Below are positions 11,189 through 21,151 of a DNA stretch of 64,000 bases, in pieces. The stretch lies in NCBI GenBank assembly GCA_021642125.1, contig JAKIXB010000038.1:124001-188000 (forward strand). Direction: 5' to 3'. Made by a program: the position numbers and the translations under genes. The notes under the pieces were generated by a model. That model was not told the DNA's origin. It did not search any database and saw only the letters and a list, made by a program, of their open reading frames with translations. This DNA comes from Nothophoma quercina. Lineage: Eukaryota > Ascomycota > Dothideomycetes > Pleosporales > Didymellaceae. The first letter of the stretch is position 1. Every line of letters begins with the position of its first letter.

Positions 11189-13590
11189 TTCGCAGTAGAC
11201 TTTTGAGTATAGCAAATGCATCGTGTTGTATCAGGGGAGCAAAAGGCATGTTGGTTAAGAGGTGCATAGATTGGCTGAGTATTCTGTTCAGTCACGGGAG
11301 TTACGACCTGCTGAACACGCTTGCCGCACACCGAGTTGTAACCTGCCTGGAGAGCAGGCATCCTTGCCAAATTCATGAGAAAGATAGTGTGCAGTGTCGC
11401 CTCGTTGGATGCCTTTGTTACAATACAGACACTCTTCTAGGACCCTTTCTCTCAGCAAATAGTCTCACTTGTCGACTGTGAGCAGGTGCATAAGAACAAA
11501 TCAGGCATGATTCTAGGCACCAACTACTGGGAGCTCCAACAAAGCTTCTCAAGAGGTGCGACGGTCAAATTACTCTGTGATCTTCGCAATTCGCTCAAGC
11601 GAGGCATTTACGCAACGAACAAGCCGCAAGTACGATTCGTTTGTGATACAGGCAATTGTAGGCACCAGTTCAGATTCGACTAGCAATAAGGTTCAGACCT
11701 TTTGAGACATTGGTATTCATGATGTTAACTCAGATTCTGCAGGCAGTTTCTCGCATCAACACAGCTCACTTATATACTGTCATAAATGCAGAGACGTGAC
11801 CTCAGAGCTTGTCGACAAACCCCGGTCAAACCCAGTGGACATCGCTCCTATACCGGACTTCGCGAAGTATCCGAACATGACCTATAATGGCCTGACACTG
11901 GAGGTCGATGGTGGCACTGGCTCCACAAAGAAAGCAAGACACCCTTTAGTAGCTCAAGGGAATCGAGTATCGATGTCATACATGCGCTTGACTGGCGAGC
12001 ACCGACGTAGGCGGCTTACTCTGGTGAGGTCTCACCTTGCGAGAAGTCATACCCGGGCACCATCAACAGGGGCTTGATGACAGGAGTCAGCAGGGACTGA
12101 TGGATGGGAGTACGGTGATACAGAGCGAGCTTAGGGCGATTAGTAGAGATACTAAGGTCCAGTTCATTCCTACAAAGGGCAGCTGGAGACTTTTGACAAT
12201 GGGAACCAGGGAATCTTTATTTACATGTGGAGATGGGCAAGTAACACACATACGATATGGGTTACTGCTCATTCTTCTTTGACCACCAGTTTAGCTCCTC
12301 TAGCTACCCTTGTGCTTTCAGTTCGACATTATTGAACAAAGATCCATGACTGCTCCTTCAATGGTACCAAAAATCTAGAACTTTAGTATGACGCCTCACC
12401 AAACTTCAAATGTCTTGAAAGGCTACAAGAGCTCAACCTATACATTTGCAGCGTGAGCAGACCTGTAAGCAAACGCACACATTTCTCTCCAACTGCATCT
12501 CTATCAATCTTACGCGTATGCCTAGGTCACAGCATAGCCTGGAGGTACTCAGACTACCGACACCACAAAGGTACTGGAAATGTTGCTGTCGATGCAACTG
12601 CTTTGAGGACGCGGTAAACGCGCAACTACTCGCACAGGTGCTCCATGTGGCTGTCGATCGATGTCCTCTCTTGACGTGATGGCTGTAGTACTGCATATGT
12701 GTGGGGGCTGATGCAGAGAGATCATTGGAAGGAAGGAAGGACCGAAGCCTTCAACAAGCCGAGGTGGGACCACCGTGCATGTGCTCTAGCGTGGGGTAGC
12801 TCTGGAAGCTCACGACTTTGGGAGCGGCCGTAGAGGGGGGACGTATGCTATTCGGTTCTATATGGTTGATGCTTCATAATATCAAATGATCAGCCATTTG
12901 ACAAGGAAGATAACGCGGTGGTGAAGTGCTTCTTCGGTCGTTGACGGGTAATGGACTGTATCTAGTGCTAAACATAGATGATCGTCAAAGGGCTTCACTG
13001 TCACGGCACGTCAATGTACAGATAACGAAGACTGTAGGTCAAGTGGAGAGACACCGCAATATTGCTTTCTCAATTACACAACTAGTCGGCACAACCCACT
13101 TAACGCTCAAAAGCCACTACTACTCCGGACCACTGAAGCCAGCCAAGTGAGTCCAGTAACGAAACTCGCATGGACAGGTGCACTATATGAGAGAAGGAGA
13201 CACAAGAGAGCGCAACGAAATACAGAAAACCGCGCCTAATGATGGAGTAACGAGTTTGCTCGCAGAGAGACAGGAGGTAAGAAATATTTCAGATTTCGAT
13301 CGGGACGACCACCGGTAGAGATTCGATAAGAAAAGAAGCAATAGAGGAAGGAAAATGTCGAGCCAGGAGCATTACGTCCTCCGTATGTGCTGTTCCCCTT
13401 TTCCATGCTTCTTGCTTTCTCTAACTGGTTGTAAATGCTCGCTAAGACAGAAAAGGACAAATCCGTCGTAACCAGAAAATGGAACTTGAGCTAACGGTCA
13501 ACTCGTAAATGCTGTGCGCTCCAATTCCCAAGTGCTGAGGTTGGAAGGTATTCGCCAAGACGCCATGTCCAAGAAGTGGATGCATAATCA
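11189..13590. other. 2.4-kb gene-poor interval
   Basis: It lies between the Vps3-like stop and the Mhp1-like stop. Apart from one doubtful two-exon ORF (11507-12077, listed separately) I see no coding frame with protein-like composition, no RNA gene and no clear repeat. Confidence 0.4.
11507..12077 (+). CDS. Doubtful small zinc-ribbon-like protein
   Basis: Tentative two-exon gene of about 161 aa. Exon 1 ends VRFVCDTGN; an 85-nt GT-AG intron (11658-11742, GTAGGC...CTGCAG, with GTTAACTC as a possible branch site) joins it in phase to CSFSHQHSSLIYCHKCRD. The splice therefore creates a CX4C...CX2C metal-binding pattern split over two exons, which neither reading frame has alone. Downstream text (DIAPIPDFAKYPNMTYNGLTL) is not obviously random. 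The Arg-rich C-terminus is unconvincing. No family was recognised and the start ATG is a guess. Confidence 0.25.
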
Positions 13591-15825
13591 TTAGAAGAAA
13601 TGTGTGTGAGGTTTGGACAACTCGTGGACTTCCATCTCCTGACAAAGGTATTAGCGCGGGGTTTACTTTAGTCGAATTGGAAATGCATACCATTTTGAAG
13701 GAGTTGAGTTCCTCCTTGATTTGTTGCGCAAGCATGGGCGTCAGCCTGTTGCATGTCGCGATATCTCCTCTGCGGTCGTAATCGTGAGGTGACCATGCAT
13801 CGTGGAACTGAATGCGTGGGCTGAAGGAGATATTTCTAGAAGCCGCTGGTGTGACCGGGAGGCTCCTCGTGCTTCCATTCGTGATCTTCGGAGGTTTCGT
13901 GAAGTAGTCGTCGCTATTCGCCTTGCCCTTCTCGTGGGTGGGAGTGATCGGTGCATTGATAGCGAATGTGGGGTTTGGTCCGTCAAGAGGTCGGATGGTG
14001 GGCGACCCAGAGTCTGAGTTGGTTCCGTTGCCTGAACTCTGTTAGTTATGCTGCTGCAAATCGACGCACATGTGGTGACTTTACGCTTCAAGATGCCCTT
14101 CTTCATATTCGAGAGGATCTCGGCACGCTCACGGTCTCCACCAACGATGCTCTTCCTTGCCATGTCATTGGCGAGGGATCCATCAGCGTTGACAATCTCT
14201 GCGCTTCGCCCAGCATCGATCGAGTTTCGCTCGAGTCTGGGATACCCTGTACCACCGCGGACCTGGTCGTGTGCGTTTGCGTTAACGTTGACCTTCTGTC
14301 GTTCTGCTTCGACCGAAACCATCGAGACCTGACCAACACTGGGTCGGGCGACAGGCCCGTCAGCGGCTGGCACGCCAATGACGGACTTTGGTCGGAAAAG
14401 TCCCTTGATAGATCTAGTGCCCTTCTTCATCCCACTGCCCATCTTTCTCAACATGATCGAGGCTGACGAAGCGGCTGACTGGATAGACAAGTTATCGTTC
14501 GAGCCCATGCCACCCTGCCCAGAGTAGATGCCAGCGCCAATGCCAGCAGCTTCCTGCTTGGCAATGATAGCAGCCTGTTCCGCATCTTCATCAGTCTGGT
14601 ACTTGTCTTTCCTCAGCCTTGCACGTTCAGCAGCGACAGCATTTTCGGCAGAGGCACGCCGCAGCTCGGCTGCACTGCCGAAAGAGAATGCTCTCCTGAG
14701 ACGCGACTTCATGCCCTTCTCCTTCTCGTTCACAGCTGCGAGGTGCTTCATGGCTTCACTGCCAATCTGCTGGTTCCCAGAGGACTCAGGTGGAGATATG
14801 GGCTGTGACAGAGGAGAAGGTGCCGTTCGTCGTGCAGGTTCTGCGGCCTTGGCAGCTGCGTTCCCGGGTGTCGGTGTTGCAGCCCCTGCAACCGGTGCTT
14901 TCGTCGATATGCTTGACTGTATACTCCCAGAACTGCCTTGCCTTTGATGGCTGTGACTCGAGGCTGGTCGGCTGCCAGGACGACCTGAATTCGATCCAGG
15001 TCGTCCAGAAGCAGGTGTTGCAGCCTGCATTGGTGCCGGTCCAGCAGCAGTAGGCGTAGTCGGTTGCCCGTTACCCTCGACACCAGCGAAGCTGCGACGC
15101 CTGTAACGCTTTGCAGAATCTTGTGTGCCAACCTGCACAAGTGTGTTGTCTGCGCTGTTAGCCCGGTTGTGTCCAGGTCTGCCAGTGGGTGTCAAGTCGT
15201 TGTCACCGACTGATGTGTCGTGTGTCGAATTTGTGGGTGTGCTTGCTATCGATGAGCGTTGGGTCGCTGTCGGCGTAGAGCCACCAGTCGAGATGCTAGC
15301 AGACGAGTCCGTTCTCGCCGCAGCTCGCCTGTAGCGGCCTGGCGAGGCTTTCACTGGGGCATCGTCGAGGGAAAGAGAGAGGTCAGGGATGTTGGTCGAC
15401 AGCGAAATGCCAGTGAAATCACCAATTGGCTTGATGTCACTGTCATCTTTCGAACCATGCGCGAGCGAACGACTGGAAGAGCCTGATGTTGAGACCGTCG
15501 AGTCGGAGGAGGAAGATGGGTGAGAGGGATGGCCAAGACGAGCCTGCTGTCGGGGGTCGGGCAGCTGCTGTTGTTTGGCCTGGGGGTTCGGCGACGACAC
15601 GGATCTGTTGTCCTGCCGCAGCTGGGGCGTGCTAGAGAAGGCGTATGGTGCTATCGGCGCAGAAGTGCCTCGGTACCCTGTGCCCCCAGTCTGCCCACTG
15701 TAGTTTCGCTGCATGTGCTGGCGCTGCTGGTGTGGTTGCGACGGCGCATTCTGGTAGGTATCGGGAGAATATGGCATTGTAATGGGGGAGGTCGTCTGGG
15801 AGATTGGCGCAAGTACCTGAGCCAT
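13591..15825 (-). CDS. Mhp1/Bni4-like cell-wall or cytoskeleton adaptor
   Basis: Large, mostly disordered Ser/Thr/Gln-rich protein of about 709 aa in three exons (introns 13639-13690 and 14032-14084). Conserved islands match the fungal family annotated as Mhp1 or Bni4-like: SRLRRAFSFGSAAELRRAS, MKKGTRSIKGLFRPKSVIGV, RKSIVGGDRERAEIL and KKGILKRN. The C-terminal module SPRIQFHDAWSPHDYDRRG, ATCNRLTPMLAQQIKEELN, ending HTHFF, is the strongest marker. RIQF fits the R/K-V/I-x-F docking motif for protein phosphatase 1 (Glc7). In yeast, Bni4 uses such a motif to place Glc7 and chitin synthase at the bud neck; an equivalent role here is inference. The ATG at 15825 gives the family-like start MAQVLAP. 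Confidence 0.82.
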
Positions 15826-16579
15826 AGGGATCTCGTTACAACACGACTGTCGAGGCTCGATCGAGGCCGGCTGGTGGGTGCTGTCGACAAGGACGACGAC
15901 TTAGTGGAAAGGGCGAAACCTACACCAAGCGGCAGTGTTAGCAGCGGTACTCTGGTCATGTGACAGTTTTGCTCGACAAACGATGGAAACGGATGGTGAT
16001 GACGGTGGATGGGCCATTGGCGGTCGTGGGAGGGCGTAGGGTGAAGGGAGGCGGCGTCACAGGTAGCAACCCCCTTGACGACGACTGCCAATGTGCGCAA
16101 TGAGAGCGGTGGAGAGCAGTACCTGTTACAAAGGAAAGCAGAAAAGCTATTAAAACAGAGAATAGAAGGCAACGACGGCGAGCGGGCGCGGAGAGGCTGT
16201 CGTGAGTTCGACGGAGATGGCAGCAGTGTACCAAGCCTCCCGAGACGATGTTCAAGCGTGCATTGGACGGTCACTCGAGTCGTGGGCGCGGCGAACGACG
16301 AACGGGTCAAGAAGCAAGCAGAAAAGGAAAAATATGGAGTGAGGGTGCGCAGGCTGCGGCAGCGGATGTTCTGGTGGTGATGGTCGGAGGAGGAAAGAAG
16401 GGGGTGACATTAGCGTCGTCCTGGTCTGCTGGGGCCCATGGCACGGACGCGAAGGTTCAATAAGTTACTCTCACGCCAGCCATAATGATTTGCCCACGGC
16501 CGCTGCAATGCGGTCACGGTGCCTTCAGTGGGCCGTCGCAGGCAATTGCTGCCGGACACCACGACAATTACTGTGTGCA

Positions 16580-16597
16580 CTGCTGCTGCTGCTGCTG
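16580..16597. repeat. (CTG)6 microsatellite
   Basis: Six uninterrupted CTG units inside non-coding sequence upstream of the Mhp1-like gene. Likely a slippage-prone simple repeat. Confidence 0.9.
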
Positions 16598-17139
16598 TGC
16601 GCGCTGAAAGCCCTCTCCATTCTCCGGGCTGGGAGGGGAGCGAGGCTGCAGAGGGCGTCGTGTCTTGGTAGGCGGCGGCACGCACACCACCTAGCAATCG
16701 AGCCGATCGCCTAGGCTGTTGCTCTATTGCAGGCTGCTCGCCCGTGGCCGCTTGGAACTGCGTAGAACCGCCACGGCTCCCATTGCATACATTGTGTGGA
16801 GCGTCCCTTTCTACTCGTCCACTGCAGCCCCTAGTCGCCGTCCCTGGCCTATAGGGTGCTCGAGCGCGCCTGATATCGAGCAGCGCGAGCACCATCCCTT
16901 CACCTACAGCTCCAGTGTTGAAGAGCTGCAGCAGCCAGGTTTTCGCAGCCCGGCCAGGGTCGTCTACGCCAGAGCCTCGTCTCGCTGCCGTGCGGAGCGC
17001 AATCCGGCGCGAAGTACCAGGGTACAACAGAGGTGTTCACGCTCATCTTCACCAAGTGCGAGGTTCTCGCGCATTCCGAGCATGCGTTTCCGTCGCCTCG
17101 TAATCATCATACCCCGGAAGCGGCTTTTGCCCAGGGTCT

Positions 17140-17481
17140 ATGCACGACGTCCATGAGCTCTTGACATCAGCCATCGAGTTTGTGCGTTTCGTGCGTTTAT
17201 CTGATTCTCTGTGCGCGATTGGGGGTGCCATTGACTCCATGACTGCCTCCCCAGTTGCCCAAAAATACATGCTCGACGCGTTTAGCCTCAACCAATACGA
17301 GAGGGATCCAGTAGACAGTGACGAGCTCGGCCTTTCGTGGGAGCAAGTGCGAGTGAGCAAAAGTCACTGGCCAACTGCAGGCCGCGTTAGGGAGGGTCCA
17401 CACAGCGGCATCCACGCGGCTGAGCGTTTGCAGCAGATGGTGAGCGCAGGCGGTGGGAGCGCTGCAGACGAGACGGCGTGA
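17140..17481 (+). CDS. Doubtful hypothetical ORF
   Basis: A 113-codon ATG-started frame in the gene-poor region. The first 70 residues (ELLTSAIEFVRFVRLSD, SPVAQKYMLDAFSLNQYE) look more protein-like than neighbouring frames, but there is no recognised family, no splice-extended partner and no promoter evidence. Most likely either chance or a relic. Confidence 0.15.
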   Translation: MHDVHELLTSAIEFVRFVRLSDSLCAIGGAIDSMTASPVAQKYMLDAFSLNQYERDPVDSDELGLSWEQVRVSKSHWPTAGRVREGPHSGIHAAERLQQMVSAGGGSAADETA

Positions 17482-18072
17482 AGGGCACGCAGCTCCAACC
17501 GTGGCCTAAAGATTGTGGCAGGGGTGCCGCCGCTGCCGTGCATACGATAAGAGCTCTAACGACGCTTGAGGAGCAAGCCCGCGCATTCAAACCTCACCGA
17601 CATGTTTGTACCCCGCTTCGTTGACAGGGCAGCTGCTCTCATTCATTGTTCAATTTGAGGATGATATAACCTCATTGCGGCTCGCGCTCCCGGCATGCAT
17701 GCAGCTATTGAGAAGCAGCCATCATGACACGGCAGAATCAGGGTCCTCCACCGAGATCGCTGCAGGTCTTGCAGGCCCGTCAACTGATCGCAGTCAGTAA
17801 ATATTCCGCGTCTGGCGGGGATAAACAATGCGGCGCTCGCTAAGGCGTGGGGAAGCCGCCCGCCGCAGTTGAGATGAGATCGGTTTGATGTGCATTTGCC
17901 GTCATTTGCTTTGATTGCGAGACACGCCTACTCATACAACTTCTGATGACGCGCTGAGAACAATCTTGTGGCATGATCCTTACAATCACAGCAAGCTCTT
18001 GAAGGTGGATTCTGTCGCTGTTGCACCATGCAAATAGACCCCACTGTTTCGTGCAGAACGAACCGGGATGAC

Positions 18073-18116
18073 GCTCTTTAAACCGAGTAGTACGGCTCTT
18101 TAGACCGCGTAGTACG
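18073..18116. repeat. 22-bp direct tandem duplication
   Basis: Two adjacent 22-bp units, GCTCTTTAAACCGAGTAGTA.. and GCTCTTTAGACCGCGTAGTA.., differ at two positions. Non-coding context. Confidence 0.9.
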
Positions 18117-20577
18117 GCTAATTTTGGGCATGGTCGCCACTTCTTCAACACCCTCCTGCCGCTTTTGGTGGCATTGAGATTCACCGCTAGACTCGTATTT
18201 CGCCTCATCTTTCAGGAGACGACAGAGCTTTCAAAGTTTAACTTCACAGCATTCTTGTAACACGCAGAATCATCGCTAGAGTCGTAAACGTTCTCTAGAG
18301 CTTTGTTACCGTTCACACCTTGTGTGCACTCAGCTCGAACCGAAGTTCTCGCCTACCCAGACTGGCGGGACCCTGGAACGGATGGAAACATCCATAGATC
18401 CGTGATAAACCGTCTGCCTGGTTCGTTCAAACAGCTGGCCGCTCAACGCTCCCTGCAGACAAGTTTCCCATCAATGCATCTCACATTCAAGTAAAAGAGC
18501 AGGACCGATTGGACTCATTCTTTAAGTGGTCTGACCGTAGTCGTCGTATCACTCTACTGCGTATGGCTCCACTACTAACGCACGCTTTGCACAATCATAC
18601 CCATCGAATTGAATTCCAGAACTTGTTCGTGTTCACTTTGTTTCGAAGAGTTGGTTGGACAAAACCGTGCCATTTTCACCTTCTGCTGCCGCGGAGAGCA
18701 ATTGCTTCGAACGCACGCCGTACGTGGCAGCTTTGTCAGGTCGCAGCTGCCTTCACCACCGAGCCGAATTCTACAACCAACGGCATTGCAGAGCTCTGGC
18801 ATGCTTACTACGCGTTATGGTGAAGGACAACTCGACACGTACGTCTACCAAACCATCGCAGCCTCAAACAATGGCATTGGCGGACAAACCACATGGCTCC
18901 CCACATGGCTCTCTACACAGCTCGACACTTCCGCATTGGGTAGTGCGCGATACTATGACCTCAGCGACAACAATGCCCCGCTTTGTAGTCTTCCGTTTCT
19001 CCACACTCTCTACGACTTCCTTTCTGTGTATTTTCAGCAGCTTTGTGGGCTTCGCTGCACCTTGTCGTTTTCAATCGCGATCTTTTGCTCAACATTTCAC
19101 AAGCAAAAACCCATCCGTACGCTTGCTGTCAGCCGGTGACCCCACAGCAAAGTCCGCCTTGTAGTGAACCAATCGCTGCTTTACTCAACACCCAGGCCAC
19201 GCAACAAATAAGTCGGTAAGCCCCGTTCAACGTTGCGCACAGCTTGTGACTGTCGAATGGCGTGTCCGCTCTGCCCGAAAATGCAACCAATCTCAGAGTC
19301 GAAATCTGCAAAATTCGCTGCTGAGGCCACTGCTGAGGCTCTAGGCCTGATCGACAGGCCCTCGGCTTAACAGCCGCCACCTGCGGGATCTCAAAAGAAC
19401 AAGCGCAGCTGGGTGCCGTGGGCTTGGGATGACCGCATATGCGGAGTCTCTCCGTATAACAGATATCGTTTGTTGTCCTTGCTGTTCCGCGACTACTGCA
19501 CCCCATCCGGTAGTGGGCGTTTCAAACTTCCCAACGTCGAAGCAGGTCTTCAAAACCGGATGAGTGGAGCTTGTGAGCAAACTCTGCTCACCAATGACAG
19601 GCATGAGCTCAGCTGCGCCCTCGATGCTAACGAGCCACAGCCTGTTGGAGGAAGTGGTCCCAGACTTGAGATCATCAACTTCAAGTACTGCAGAGCAAGA
19701 ACCTCGGAACACCGGCAAGACTACTTAAAAAATGACCATAAGTCAGCAAATCGGCACTTTAGATCTGCAATCATGCCACGCAATTTTACTCATGGCGCGA
19801 TTTTGGAAAGCCGTCGTTATTGCTTCGAGACTTTCGATGTCCAGGATTCTCCAAGACATTATGCAGCAAATCCCCACCAAACCCCGCCAAACAGGCTGAA
19901 GACGGAGATCAAAGAAAACTCCGGGGAACCTCGTCCCTGACGGCTACACTCAGTCGCAGCATCATCGCTCAACACGATGCTAACACCTTACCAACTGCTT
20001 ATCCCAATCTCCCTCACTCCTTCCAACCTCCAATCTCCCTTCGACCCGTCACAGCAATCGCACGCTGACGTCATAGCCCTTGAACACGTAAGCTGTCAGT
20101 CTTCGAGCTGAGACACCGTGGTCAACCGGTGCACACAGGTACCCGGACCCACTGATTACCATCATCTTAACTTTGGCACGACCGTTTCGTACCAAAACGG
20201 TGAGTGATCGACGACTCTCAAGGACGTTTGTAAACGGGCACGGCTGTCAAGTCGCAATCTCCCGCCCACGAATCGACGATGAAACGTCGTGTAGCCGTGT
20301 GATCGTGTTCCGAGGGAAGGGGTGCAGGTCGCAAGTGACGACATGTTGTCGATTGTCATTTGGGGTCGCGTGCTTCAGCTGTTTGTACCTTGCAAGCTGC
20401 GCAAGGGTTCAGAGTTGTAATTGCTTGCAAAAATGTATGATGCGCGACCAGCAATGAGCGTGCCGTGCCGTCAGTGTCATGCAGTGATTGCAGTTACATG
20501 CAGTTGTACCCTGCGTTCCGGGTGTCATTCCCAGCCAACAAAAGCAAAGTCGCTAGAAGCTCCATAAGAGCAAAAAA

Positions 20578-20663
20578 CGATGTCCGCAGGGCTCGAACCT
20601 ACAACCTTTGGCGAGTTTCAGCGTAAACCGAAAACCAACGCGCTACCATTGCGCCAGGACACC
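20578..20663 (-). tRNA. tRNA-Arg (anticodon TCG) with 14-nt intron
   Basis: Cloverleaf folds by eye. The acceptor stem GGTGTCC pairs with GGACATC (one G-T). The D-arm is GCGC-AATGGTA-GCGC, the anticodon stem TTGGT pairs with GCCAA, and the T-arm is GTAGG-TTCGAGC-CCTGC. The anticodon TCG lies at 20629-20631. A 14-nt intron (20614-20627) sits in the canonical place one base 3' of the anticodon. The layout parallels eukaryotic tRNA-Arg(TCT), supporting the isotype. The mature tRNA is 72 nt before CCA addition and reads CGA. Confidence 0.9.
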
Positions 20664-20930
20664 ATGTTTAAATCTGATTTGATAAAGCGTCGTAGAAAAT
20701 TAATATTTATATACCAGATCAAACAGGACTGTACCTATCAGAGGATTGGTAAGCTACTCGGCGCTGAAGCAAGCGCGCAGCCGAACCCAACTCGCGCCTG
20801 CTCATCGCGCTCGAACGTCAGCCGCATTTGCCGACCACGTGACCCACCAACCGCCAAACCTCAAGCTCTCCACACCAGCAAAAACAACTCTCGAGTCCAT
20901 CGCCATCTCAAGACAACGAGGACTGCAAAA

Positions 20931-21001
20931 TGCATCGGCCGGGAATCGAACCCGGGGCTAGCCGATGGCAACGGCTAATTTTACCACTAAACCACCGATG
21001 C
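20931..21001 (-). tRNA. tRNA-Gly (anticodon GCC)
   Basis: Intron-less 71-nt cloverleaf. The acceptor stem GCATCGG pairs with CCGATGC, the discriminator base is A, the anticodon arm is AGCCG-TTGCCAT-CGGCT with anticodon GCC, and the T-arm contains GGTTCGATTCC. It lies 267 bp from tRNA-Arg in the same orientation and 150 bp beyond the AAA+ ATPase stop. Reads GGC and GGU. Confidence 0.95.
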
Positions 21002-21151
21002 AGTGGAAGTTGCTGTACACTTCGATGGAAAGTGAAAGTGATATAATGTATATATAACGTCAACACAATCCTCGCAAAGATGCCTGCAACCACATCATAT
21101 CCAAATGAGAATTTCTGAGCACACGATTTACATGCGGCAGGTCCTGCCACT

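Larger units (their letters stand above)
15826..20577. other. 4.75-kb gene-poor region
   Basis: Several frames of 60-220 codons are open on both strands, but none shows a domain, splice-consistent structure or convincing composition. The best of them starts at an ATG at 17140 (113 codons, HDVHELLTSAIEFVRF...). The part next to 15826 must contain the Mhp1-like promoter. A CTG repeat and a 22-bp tandem duplication are listed separately. No transposase, reverse transcriptase or terminal repeat was recognised. Confidence 0.45.

Noticed and set aside
16410..17027. 205-codon minus-strand frame in the gene-poor region
   Set aside because: Arg/Gly/Ala-rich with no motif; the opposite strand is equally open, pointing to GC-driven chance.
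18609..19164. Overlapping 170-codon frames on the plus strand
   Set aside because: Two frames are open over the same bases, neither has protein-like text or splice support, and both look like chance in low-stop sequence.
19341..19718. 125-codon minus-strand frame
   Set aside because: It lacks an ATG start, has no recognisable motif and overlaps an equally long frame on the other strand.
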